From Deltaproteobacteria bacterium (GTDB lineage: Bacteria; Desulfobacterota; Syntrophobacteria; B119-G9), in the NCBI GenBank assembly GCA_003646715.1, contig QMLL01000013.1, positions 1-13,406 on the forward strand: DNA of 13,406 bases, written 5' to 3'. The notes under the pieces are model-generated. The model saw only the letters and a list, made by a program, of their open reading frames with translations, did no database searches and was not told where the DNA came from. The translations under genes and the position numbers were made by a program. This document shows positions 1 through 6,900 of this stretch, piece by piece. Position 1 is the first letter of the stretch, and each line of letters begins with the position of its first letter.

Positions 1-139
1 GATGGTGATGCCTGGTGACAATGTTGCCATGGAAGTACAGTTGATAACACCTATAGCACTGGAAGAAGGTTTGCGGTTTGCTATTCGTGAAGGTGGAAGA
101 ACCGTTGGTGCAGGCGTGGTTAGCGAGATTATTGAATAG
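1..139 (+). CDS. tuf: Elongation factor Tu, C-terminal end (first tuf copy, partial)
   Basis: The reading frame from base 2 gives the last 45 residues of EF-Tu, ending in TAG. Recognisable pieces are MVMPGDNVAMEV, LITPIALEEGLRFAIREGG and the terminal RTVGAGVVSEIIE, which belong to beta-barrel domain 3. EF-Tu is the GTPase that brings aminoacyl-tRNA to the ribosomal A site; domain 3 contacts the tRNA and, in the GDP form, EF-Ts. The gene runs off the left edge, so the GTPase domain is not visible. The stop codon lies 11 bases before rpmG, and the likely Shine-Dalgarno of rpmG (AGGGG, 138-142) overlaps the stop, which fits one transcript. A second EF-Tu gene begins at 13297. Only the 3' end of this copy and the 5' end of the other are visible, so they cannot be compared. 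Confidence 0.96.
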   Translation, partial: MVMPGDNVAMEVQLITPIALEEGLRFAIREGGRTVGAGVVSEIIE

Positions 140-150
140 GGGTCGACTGA

Positions 151-300
151 ATGCGGATTATAGTAACTTTAGCGTGCACTGAGTGTAAGCAGCGTAATTA
201 CACTACGACAAAGAATAAGAGAACTACTCCTGATAAGTTGAGTTTCAGGAAGTATTGCAAGTTTTGTAAGACACATACAATACATAAGGAAACAAAATAA
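151..300 (+). CDS. rpmG: 50S ribosomal protein L33
   Basis: A 49-residue basic protein starting MRIIVTLACTECKQRNY and ending THTIHKETK, the usual size for bacterial L33, which sits near the E site of the large subunit. Two cysteine pairs are present, CTEC (residues 9-12) and CKFC (36-39), so this is the zinc-binding (C+) form and not the cysteine-free paralogue. The start is ATG at 151 with AGGGG at 138-142 upstream, overlapping the tuf stop. The gene lies between tuf and a tRNA-Trp gene 17 bases downstream, a common arrangement in Desulfobacterota and other bacteria. Whether a second, cysteine-free rpmG exists elsewhere in the genome cannot be told from here. Confidence 0.95.
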   Translation: MRIIVTLACTECKQRNYTTTKNKRTTPDKLSFRKYCKFCKTHTIHKETK

Positions 301-317
301 GAATAGTACACTTGTGT

Positions 318-394
318 AGGCCAGTAGCTCGAACGGCTAGAGCGTCGGACTCCAAATCCGAGGGTTGGGGGTTCGAATCCCTCCTGGCCTGCCA
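318..394 (+). tRNA. trnW: tRNA-Trp (anticodon CCA)
   Basis: A full cloverleaf can be folded by eye. The acceptor arm is AGGCCAG (318-324) with CTGGCCT (384-390), the D stem GCTC/GAGC (327-330/340-343), the anticodon stem TCGGA/TCCGA (345-349/357-361) and the T stem GGGGG/CCCTC (367-371/379-383, one G-U pair) around the loop TTCGAAT. The anticodon is CCA at 352-354, which reads UGG (Trp). The discriminator is G (391) and the 3' CCA is encoded (392-394). A1-U72 and G73 match the bacterial tRNA-Trp pattern. It lies in the tuf-rpmG-secE transcript and must be cut out by tRNA-processing nucleases. Seven T bases (395-401) directly follow the CCA. Confidence 0.97.
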
Positions 395-445
395 TTTTTT
401 TGTGCTCCGGAATAGTTACGATAGTTATACAGGTTGATTCTCTGA

Positions 446-808
446 ATGGCGAAAAAGAAGAGTTCCAGAAAGAAAAAGGCAGCTCAAAAGAAGAACAGGA
501 GTGCCAAGGTCACCGGAAACGAGGCTGCAGTAAAGACAACATCCAGGGCTTCAAATCCTGACGTGATGGCCAAAGTAAAGGTAGGCAAAGCGGTTGGTGG
601 TACTTCTCAGAAGGTCGGAGGATGGATTGATACCGTCAAGTCTTTCTTGAGAGAATCCAAGGTAGAGCTTAAAAAGGTAACATGGCCGACCAGGAAAGAG
701 ACTATTGCGACAACATCGGTAGTCCTGGTGGTTGTCTTTATCGTGGCACTTTTTCTTGGCGTAGTCGATCTGGGCCTGGGAAAAATAATTGGATACTTTC
801 TTAAATAA
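446..808 (+). CDS. secE: Preprotein translocase subunit SecE
   Basis: A 120-residue protein whose C-terminal half is the SecE/Sec61-gamma domain. The conserved amphipathic helix FLRESKVELKKVTWPTRKET (residues 67-86) lies along the inner membrane face, followed by a single membrane helix at about 91-112 (VVLVVVFIVALFLGVV). SecE clamps SecY in the SecYEG protein-export channel. The first 60 residues are a lysine/arginine-rich, low-complexity cytoplasmic extension (MAKKKSSRKKKAAQKK...). This resembles the single-membrane-helix form found in most bacteria and not the three-helix form of E. coli. The start at 446 has a modest ribosome site, AGGTTGA at 431-437. The gene is followed 24 bases later by nusG, the near-universal secE-nusG pairing. 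Confidence 0.95.
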   Translation: MAKKKSSRKKKAAQKKNRSAKVTGNEAAVKTTSRASNPDVMAKVKVGKAVGGTSQKVGGWIDTVKSFLRESKVELKKVTWPTRKETIATTSVVLVVVFIVALFLGVVDLGLGKIIGYFLK

Positions 809-832
809 CTTCCGCTAAATTATAGTGAGGCA

Positions 833-1369
833 ATGGGTGTGGAGTTTAAGTGGTACATAGTCCATACGTATTCGGGGTATGAACAGAAAGTAAAGGCTTC
901 TCTTGAAGAAAGGATTAAGTCTTCGGGCAAAGAGAAGTTTTTTGGCCAGATACTTGTACCCACAGAAAAAGTTGTGGAGCTGGTAAAGGGTGAGCGCAAG
1001 GAATCCATCAGGAAGTTTTATCCCGGGTACATATTGGTCCGGATGGTATTGAATGATGAAACGTGGCATCTGGTTAGAAGTACCCCGAAGGTTACCGGTT
1101 TTCTGGGTGGCAAAGACAAGCCAATTCCGTTGCCTGAAGAGGAAGCTCAGAAGATAATTGACAGGATGGCTGAAGGTAGACTCAAGCCGCGGCCAAAATA
1201 TCAGCTGGAAGTGGGTGATGAGGTAAAAGTTATTGACGGCCCGTTTTCGAATTTCACCGGCATTATTGATGAAGTCAACCCGGAAAAAGGGAAGGTGCGA
1301 GTATTGGTTAGCATTTTTGGGCGTTCTACACCGGTAGAATTGGAATTCGTTCAGGTTACTCGTATTTGA
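833..1369 (+). CDS. nusG: Transcription termination/antitermination protein NusG
   Basis: A 178-residue protein of normal NusG length. The N-terminal NGN domain (about residues 5-115) opens with KWYIVHTYSGYEQKV and includes FYPGYILVRM and the TPKVTGFLGG motif; it binds the RNA polymerase clamp. The C-terminal KOW domain (about 125-178) carries GDEVKVIDGPFSNFTG and ends in IFGRSTPVELEFVQV; it contacts Rho or ribosomal protein S10, linking transcription to termination or translation. ATG 833 follows GTGAGG (825-830). The TGA stop overlaps the Shine-Dalgarno of rplK, so the genes are probably translationally coupled. No family-specific insertion is seen. Confidence 0.97.
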   Translation: MGVEFKWYIVHTYSGYEQKVKASLEERIKSSGKEKFFGQILVPTEKVVELVKGERKESIRKFYPGYILVRMVLNDETWHLVRSTPKVTGFLGGKDKPIPLPEEEAQKIIDRMAEGRLKPRPKYQLEVGDEVKVIDGPFSNFTGIIDEVNPEKGKVRVLVSIFGRSTPVELEFVQVTRI

Positions 1370-1381
1370 GGAGTTTAGGAA

Positions 1382-1804
1382 ATGGCGAAGAAAGTAATGG
1401 CAAAAATTAAACTTCAAATACCTGCAGGGCAGGCCAATCCGTCGCCTCCTGTAGGACCGGCGCTTGGTCAGCACGGCGTTAACATAATGGAATTTTGCAA
1501 GGCATTCAACGCCAAAACTCAGGGACAGGAAGGCATGATAATCCCTGTTGTCATAACGGTTTATGCTGATAGGTCTTTTACGTTTATCACGAAGACGCCC
1601 CCTGCGTCGGTGTTGTTGAAAAAAGCTGCAAATGTTGAGAAGGGTTCCAGCGAACCCAATCGTGACAAGGTTGGGAAGGTTACAAGAGCTCAGGTGGAGG
1701 AAATAGCGAAACTGAAAATGCCCGATCTGAATGCTAATGATCTTGAGGCTGCGATCAGAACAATTGAAGGAACTGCGCGTAGCATGGGAATTGTTGTTGA
1801 ATAA
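1382..1804 (+). CDS. rplK: 50S ribosomal protein L11
   Basis: A 140-residue protein matching L11 end to end. The N-terminal domain has the proline-rich PAGQANPSPPVGPALGQHG, the region at which thiopeptide antibiotics such as thiostrepton act together with 23S rRNA. The C-terminal rRNA-binding domain ends in AIRTIEGTARSMGIVVE. L11 forms the base of the GTPase-associated centre next to the L10/L12 stalk and is needed for RelA activation in bacteria that have it. The lysine-rich start (MAKKVMAKIKLQIPAG) is normal for the family. The ribosome site GAGGAG (1368-1373) overlaps the nusG stop. rplA starts 28 bases downstream, giving the classical L11-L1 pair. Confidence 0.97.
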   Translation: MAKKVMAKIKLQIPAGQANPSPPVGPALGQHGVNIMEFCKAFNAKTQGQEGMIIPVVITVYADRSFTFITKTPPASVLLKKAANVEKGSSEPNRDKVGKVTRAQVEEIAKLKMPDLNANDLEAAIRTIEGTARSMGIVVE

Positions 1805-1832
1805 TGAAAATATCTTCGTTTGGAGTGCTAAG

Positions 1833-2540
1833 ATGGCCAAGAGAGGAAAGAAGTACAGAATGGCTAAAGAGAAGATTGATAGCACGAGAAGGTACAGCTT
1901 TCAGGAAGCTATCAAGCTAGCCAAGGAATGTACGTACGCTAATTTTGATGAGAGTGTGGATATTGCTGTTCGTCTGGGTATAGATCCGAGACATGCAGAC
2001 CAGATGGTGCGGGGCACGGTGGTGTTGCCTCATGGAACCGGGAAAAGCGTGAAGGTACTTGTTTTTGCGAAGGGCGAAAAGGAAAAAGAGGCGCTGGAAG
2101 CCGGTGCAGATTATGTGGGTGGTGAAGAACTAATAGAGAAGATAAAAGGTGGCTGGCTTGAATTTGATAAAGCTGTTGCCACGCCCGATATGATGGGTCA
2201 GGTAGGGAAAATCGGTAGAATTCTGGGGCCCCGAGGACTGATGCCCAACGCCAAGCTTGGTACTGTTACGTTTGATCTGGCGAAGGTTATCAAGGAGATC
2301 AAGTCCGGAAAAATTGACTTCAGGGCTGAAAAAGCAGGTGTTGTGCATGCTGCCATGGGACGTGTATCGTTCGATGAAGATAAACTGCTGGAAAACGTTG
2401 CCACTTTCATTGACACGTTGATAAAGATGAAACCTGCGGCGGCCAAGGGAACTTACCTCCGGGGCATAGCCATCTCAACCACGATGGGACCCGGAATTAA
2501 GGTAGACCCCTTGACTGTTAAGGATATATTGCAACAATAA
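1833..2540 (+). CDS. rplA: 50S ribosomal protein L1
   Basis: A 235-residue protein. The start is placed at ATG 1833 because the family begins MAKRGKKYR and GGAG lies at 1822-1825. The frame stays open further upstream (an ATG at 1731), but that part overlaps rplK and is not L1-like; an internal ATG at 1860 is a less likely alternative. Conserved blocks include GTVVLPHGTGK and the signature GKIGRILGPRGLMPNAKLGT, with a C-terminal GPGIKVDPLTV. L1 forms the mobile L1 stalk that helps release deacylated tRNA from the E site. In E. coli it also represses its own mRNA near the rplK start. I could not identify that site here with confidence, since the nusG-rplK gap is only 12 bases. Confidence 0.96.
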   Translation: MAKRGKKYRMAKEKIDSTRRYSFQEAIKLAKECTYANFDESVDIAVRLGIDPRHADQMVRGTVVLPHGTGKSVKVLVFAKGEKEKEALEAGADYVGGEELIEKIKGGWLEFDKAVATPDMMGQVGKIGRILGPRGLMPNAKLGTVTFDLAKVIKEIKSGKIDFRAEKAGVVHAAMGRVSFDEDKLLENVATFIDTLIKMKPAAAKGTYLRGIAISTTMGPGIKVDPLTVKDILQQ

Positions 2541-2550
2541 AGCGGTTTAA

Positions 2551-2568
2551 ATGCCTCACAGCAGGCAT
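2551..2568 (+). other. Small hairpin just after rplA
   Basis: ATGCCT (2551-2556) and AGGCAT (2563-2568) form a perfect 6-bp stem with a 6-base loop, 10 bases after the rplA stop. No T tract follows directly, so it is not a convincing terminator. It may protect the 3' end of the rplK-rplA message or mark a processing point ahead of the L10 leader. The function is unknown. Confidence 0.4.
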
Positions 2569-2593
2569 AAGTAGAAATATTTTATAAACATAG

Positions 2594-2756
2594 CCAGATG
2601 TTGCTTTCATGAGGTCAAAGACAGTAGGTACCACGCATATGCGGGTTTAAAACGCTTTAAGCTGCCTACCGAGAACTGGTGAAAGCAGCTGGAGTTCCCC
2701 TTTTTGTTTGGTACTTGTGAAAGCACTCTGGCGGAAGAAAGGAGGTAGGAAAGCTT
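2594..2756 (+). promoter_or_regulatory. Ribosomal protein L10 leader (rplJ-rplL autoregulatory RNA)
   Basis: The 216-base gap before rplJ contains the hallmarks of the bacterial L10 leader. These are an AGTAGGTA strand (2623-2630) facing CTGCCTACCGAG (2662-2673), an AAGC-type internal segment, and a closing helix GTTGCTTTCA (2600-2609) with TGAAAGCAGC (2680-2689), 10 bp with one G-U pair. CCAG (2594-2597) can extend the helix with CTGG (2689-2692). In known cases the L10-L12 complex binds this RNA and lowers rplJL expression. A weak terminator-like stem GAACT/AGTTC (2673-2677/2693-2697) followed by CCC and five T (2701-2705) would exclude the closing helix, so attenuation is possible. The assignment rests on sequence and fold by eye. 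Confidence 0.78.
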
Positions 2757-2759
2757 TTG
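2740..2759 (+). promoter_or_regulatory. Strong ribosome-binding site setting the TTG start of rplJ
   Basis: AGGAGGT (2740-2746) is a near-perfect Shine-Dalgarno placed about 10 bases before TTG (2757-2759). No in-frame ATG lies where L10 should begin, and the residues after the TTG (DRQRKEEVV) are the normal L10 N-terminus, so TTG is taken as the start. GGTAGG (2744-2749) is also complementary to CCTACC (2665-2670) in the leader. Confidence 0.75.
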
Positions 2760-3281
2760 GATCGTCAGAGAAAAGAAGAAGTTGTAGCGGAGCTTAGAGA
2801 AAAGCTTGCGAAAGCCAAGAGCGTGGTTGTCACGGATTACAAAGGCTTGAAGGCTCCGGAAATTGGACAGCTGAGGAAGACCCTGCGAGATCAGGGCATT
2901 GACTTCAGGGTAATTAAGAACACTCTAATGCGCTTGGCCAGCAAAGATACAGAGGCGGCGGCGCTGGAGCCTTTCATTCAGGGCACATGCGCCATTGCCA
3001 TAAGCTATGACGATCCTGTGGTTTCTGCGAAGCTCCTGAGGGATTTTGCAAAGGAAAATGAACACCTGAAAATAAAAGGTGGGTTTTTGCAAAGCCAGGT
3101 GCTTGAACCAAAGGATGTTATAGCGTTGGCTGACATTCCGAGCAGGGAAGTGCTTCTTGGGCAGTTGCTTGGAGTGCTCAATGGAATTCCAACGAGCTTT
3201 GTCAGTGTATTGAGTGCTGTGCCACGGTCGATGGTAAATGTTCTGTCGGCAATTCAGCGGAAAAAAGAGGAAGAACAATAG
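2757..3281 (+). CDS. rplJ: 50S ribosomal protein L10
   Basis: A 174-residue L10, starting at a TTG codon with a strong ribosome site. The N-terminal rRNA-binding domain includes VVTDYKGLKAPEIGQLRKTL and FRVIKNTLMRLA (about residues 24-61). The C-terminal helix carries three successive 11-residue units, QLLGVLNGIPT (136-146), SFVSVLSAVPR (147-157) and SMVNVLSAIQR (158-168), followed by a charged tail. Such units are the docking sites of L12 dimers. E. coli L10 (165 residues) binds two dimers, whereas Thermotoga L10 has three sites; this protein looks like the three-site type. L10 anchors the stalk that recruits translation GTPases and is the repressor acting on its own leader. Confidence 0.96.
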   Translation: MDRQRKEEVVAELREKLAKAKSVVVTDYKGLKAPEIGQLRKTLRDQGIDFRVIKNTLMRLASKDTEAAALEPFIQGTCAIAISYDDPVVSAKLLRDFAKENEHLKIKGGFLQSQVLEPKDVIALADIPSREVLLGQLLGVLNGIPTSFVSVLSAVPRSMVNVLSAIQRKKEEEQ

Positions 3282-3324
3282 CGGTCTGTGAAGTACCAAA
3301 TAGCGAAAAGGGAGGAACTCATCA

Positions 3325-3714
3325 ATGGCTGAAATTACGAAAGAAGATGTAATTAGTTTTATTGAAAACATGACAGTTTTGGAACTCAGTGAGTTCGTTA
3401 AGGAGCTGGAGGAAAAATTTGGAGTATCTGCTGCTCCCATGGCGGTAGCAGCTGCAATGCCCGGGATGGGAGCGCCGGGAGAGGCACCGGCAGAGGAAGA
3501 AAAGACAGAATTTGATGTTGTTATTACAGCCGTAGGCGATAAAAAAATTCAGGTTATCAAGGCTGTAAGGGCACTTACAAACCTGGGGCTCAAGGAAGCC
3601 AAGGCTCTGGTTGATAATGTGCCAGGGGTGGTTAAAGAAAAGGTTTCCAAGGAAGAAGCTGAAGAAGCAGCTAAACAGTTGGAAGAAGCTGGGGCAACGG
3701 TGGAAATCAAGTAG
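3325..3714 (+). CDS. rplL: 50S ribosomal protein L7/L12
   Basis: A 129-residue acidic protein of standard L7/L12 build. It has an N-terminal dimerisation helix pair (about 1-33, KEDVISFIENMTVLELSEF), an Ala/Pro/Gly-rich flexible hinge (about 36-60, with MPGMGAPGEAPAEEE) and a globular C-terminal domain (about 62-129). The last contains KKIQVIKAVRALTNLGLKEA and the ending EAGATVEIK. The C-terminal domain contacts EF-Tu, EF-G, IF2 and RF3. L12 is the only multicopy ribosomal protein, so extra expression relative to its neighbours is expected. GGAGGA (3311-3316) lies 8 bases before ATG. It follows rplJ after 43 bases and precedes the terminator at 3735, which would raise the L12-to-RpoB ratio. 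Confidence 0.97.
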   Translation: MAEITKEDVISFIENMTVLELSEFVKELEEKFGVSAAPMAVAAAMPGMGAPGEAPAEEEKTEFDVVITAVGDKKIQVIKAVRALTNLGLKEAKALVDNVPGVVKEKVSKEEAEEAAKQLEEAGATVEIK

Positions 3715-3734
3715 CGTACACACCTACTCATAGC

Positions 3735-3777
3735 GAAGACCGAGCCATGCAGGGTAAGTGCTCGGTTTTCCTTTTTT
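3735..3777 (+). terminator. Intrinsic terminator/attenuator between rplL and rpoB
   Basis: GAAGACCGAGC (3735-3745) pairs with GCTCGGTTTTC (3760-3770) in an 11-bp stem with one G-T pair and a 14-base loop, followed by six T (3772-3777). It lies 20 bases past the rplL stop. In E. coli a partly leaky attenuator in the same gap sets the ratio of stalk proteins to polymerase subunits. Since no clear promoter is visible before rpoB, read-through is likely needed here too. Confidence 0.85.
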
Positions 3778-3780
3778 CAA

Positions 3781-3851
3781 TAAAATGTCTTTTCCCTCTT
3801 TCTCTCTCAGCCATCCGGGGCGGAAAACGGATGAATAGCTCTAAAATGTCT
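3781..3851 (+). repeat. Direct repeat TAAAATGTCT in the rplL-rpoB gap
   Basis: The 10-base word TAAAATGTCT occurs at 3781-3790 and again at 3842-3851, 61 bases apart, between the attenuator and rpoB. Each copy contains TAAAAT, a 5/6 match to a sigma-70 -10 box, but no acceptable -35 box lies 16-18 bases upstream of either. The gap also holds ATCCG/CGGAT (3813-3817/3828-3832), a 5-bp stem. I see nothing else functional in this 126-base stretch except the rpoB ribosome site, AGGGAG (3893-3898). Confidence 0.45.
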
Positions 3852-3903
3852 GGTTAAGATCACAAGAGAAAAAACGAAAATACATTGATCGTAGGGAGAA
3901 AAA

Positions 3904-6900
3904 ATGGCAACTGCATTAGCCCATGAATACCGGGTGCGTAGAAACTTTGGTAAGATTCCGAAGATAATAGATATTCCGGATCTTATCAAAATGCAAAAAG
4001 AGTCTTATGAACGCTTTTTGCAAAAGGATGTACCCCCGTCCGAAAGAGAAGACAAGGGGTTACAGGCTGTTTTCAAGGGTGTATTCCCGATTCGCGATTT
4101 CACGGGAACAGCACTGCTCGAATTCGTGCAGTACACCTTTGGGGATGTAAAATACGATGTCGAGGAGTGCCTTGCTCGGGGCATGACCTACGAGGCACCG
4201 GTTAAGATAACCGTTCGCCTTGTGGTGTACGACGTCGACAAGGAAACGGACACCAGGTCCGTTCGTGACATTAAAGAGCAAGAGGTATACTTCGGAACCA
4301 TACCGTTGATGAGTGAGAACGGAACCTTCATCATCAATGGTACTGAGAGAGTTGTCGTAAGCCAGTTGCACAGATCTCCTGGCATATTTTTTGACCACGA
4401 CAAGGGAAAAACTGCCAAAGGAAAGGTCCTTTATTCCGCCCGTATTATACCTGCTCGTGGTTCCTGGATAGATCTTGAATTTGACACGAAGGATATCCTG
4501 AATGTCAGGATTGACAGGAGACGTAAACTTCCTGTCACCGTGCTGTTAAAGGCTCTGGGTTATTCCACAGAAGACCTGCTTAACTATTTTTACAAGTCGG
4601 AAAAACTCTACATTAAGCCTGATGGCATTGAAAGACCAGTGAATATAGAGTTCCTAGTTGGTAGCAGATCTCCCGCAGACGTTCCGCATCCCGAAACCGG
4701 TGATGTTCTTGTCAAGAAAAACAAGAAAATCGGTAAAGCTACCGTAAAACGAATGCTTGATGCAGGTGTTCGTGTCATTTCAGGCGGCGATGAGATAATC
4801 CTGGGGAGAGTGCTCGCTCACGATGTGGTAGATTTTTCTACCGGTGAAATTCTTGCTGAATGTAATGATGAAATTACGCCTGAAATACTTGAAATATTGC
4901 GTGAGAAAGGAATTACTGAAGTTGAGGTACTTTACCTTGAAGGTCCTGATGTAAGTCCTTCTTTCAGAAATACATTGCTCGTGGACAAGGTAAGTAACAG
5001 GGACGAGGCAATTCTCCAGATCTACAGAAGGCTGCGACCCAGCAATCCGCCTACACTTGAAGTGGCCACGGAGTTTTTCAACAACCTCTTCTTCAATCCC
5101 GAGAATTACGATCTATCCGAGGTTGGCAGACTAAAAATCAATATGCAGCTGGGGACTGACGTTCCTCTGCATGAGAGGACGCTTCTTCCCAGCGATATTA
5201 TGCTGGCGGTAAAGAAGCTCATTCATCTGAAAGAAACTCAGGGTCCCGTTGACGATATAGACAACCTCGGTAACAGGCGGGTGCGCTCTGTGGGAGAGCT
5301 TCTCGAGAACCAATACAGAATCGGGCTTGTTCGTATGGAACGGGCTATTAAAGAACGCATGAGCCTACAGGAAGTGGAAGCGTTGATGCCTCACGACCTG
5401 ATTAACGCGAAACCTGTTTCTGCGGTGGTCAAGGAATTTTTTGGAACCAGTCAGCTCTCGCAGTTTATGGACCAGACAAACCCGCTTTCTGAGATTACTC
5501 ATAAGAGAAGGCTGAGTGCGCTGGGTCCCGGAGGCCTGACCCGTGAAAGGGCAGGGTTTGAAGTTCGAGACGTTCACGCTACTCATTACGGACGTATATG
5601 CCCAATTGAGACGCCTGAAGGCCCCAATATCGGGCTTATCGTTTCGCTGGCTACATATGCGAGGGTAAATGAGTTCGGATTTATAGAAACACCTTACAGG
5701 GTAGTAAAAGACGGTCGAGTTACAGATGAAGTTGTTTACCTGAGCGCAATGGACGAAAAGGATTATCCTATCGCTCAGGCTAACGCGCCCGTGGACGAAA
5801 ACGGTTATTTTATAAATGAACTTGTGTCCACGAGGAAAGCTGGCGAGTTCGTTATGGTTCACAGGGATGAAGTTCGTTACATGGACGTCTCCCCGAACCA
5901 GCTTGTCAGTGTTGCAGCATCCTTGATTCCGTTTCTTGAAAACGACGATGCCAACCGAGCCCTTATGGGGTCGAACATGCAGCGTCAGGCTGTTCCGCTA
6001 TTGAAAACTCGTGCTCCGCTTGTTGGAACGGGCATGGAAAGTGTGGTTGGAAGAAACGGCGGAGTGACCATTATTGCAAAAAGAGACGGTGTTGTGGAAG
6101 ATGTTGACGCAGACAGGATAGTTGTAAGAGCTACCGGAGATGACTCCGAGGATTCTATGGTCCCCGTGGTCGACATATATAAGCTCACCAAGTTCAAGAG
6201 GTCGAACCAGAACACGTGCCTGAACCAGAAGCCCATAGTAAGACGTGGAGACGTGGTCAAAAAAGGTCAGATCATAGCTGACGGTCCGTCCACTGAGATG
6301 GGTGAACTGGCTCTTGGCCGCAACGTGATGGTGGCCTTCATGAGCTGGGGTGGGTATAACTTTGAGGATTCGATTCTGATTAACGAAAGGATCGTCAAGG
6401 AAGATATATACACATCTATCCACATCGAAGAATTTGAAGTGGTTGCCAGGGATACCAAGCTTGGCAAAGAGGAAATCACCTGCGACATACCGAACATTGG
6501 TGAAGAAGCGCTTAAAGATCTTGACGAAAGTGGAATTGTTAGAATCGGAGCGAAGATAAAACCGGGTGATATTCTTGTTGGTAAAGTTACACCCAAGGGT
6601 GAAACCCAGCTGAGTCCTGAAGAGCGGTTATTAAGAGCCATCTTCGGTGAGAAGGCCGGTGATGTGAAAGATACATCGTTGCGAGTACCGCCCGGTGTGG
6701 AAGGTACCGTTATCGACGCCAGGGTTTTCTCCAGGAAGGGTGTGGACAAAGACGCCAGAAGCGAATTCATTGAACAGCAAGAAATTGCTCGTCTTGAGAA
6801 AGACTTGAGAGACGAAACGAATATTATCAAGAAGGGTGCAGTCAAGAAACTTGCCAAGTTGCTCGAGGGTAAAAAGCTTGCTCAGAACTTGAAAGAGGGC

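Noticed and set aside
198..395. Minus-strand open frame beginning MAGQEGFEPPTLGFGVRR
   Set aside because: It is the antisense of the tRNA-Trp gene and rpmG; such frames are a familiar annotation artefact over tRNAs.
400..430. Possible promoter before secE (TTGTGC ... TTATAC)
   Set aside because: The spacer is 19 bases and both boxes are poor matches; secE is probably co-transcribed from tuf/rpmG.
1731..1832. Upstream extension of rplA starting inside rplK
   Set aside because: The extra 34 residues are the rplK tail read in another frame; L1 begins at ATG 1833 with its own GGAG.
815..1885. Minus-strand open frame of 356 codons over nusG and rplK
   Set aside because: It spans three conserved + strand genes and reads as a Phe/Arg/Asn-rich shadow without family resemblance.
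2560..2590. TATAAA (2583-2588) as a -10 box for rplJ
   Set aside because: No -35-like sequence lies 16-18 bases upstream, so the box alone is not enough in an A/T-rich leader.
3858..3890. Inverted repeat GATCA/TGATC before rpoB
   Set aside because: It is only 5 bp with a 23-base gap, too weak to support as an operator or hairpin.
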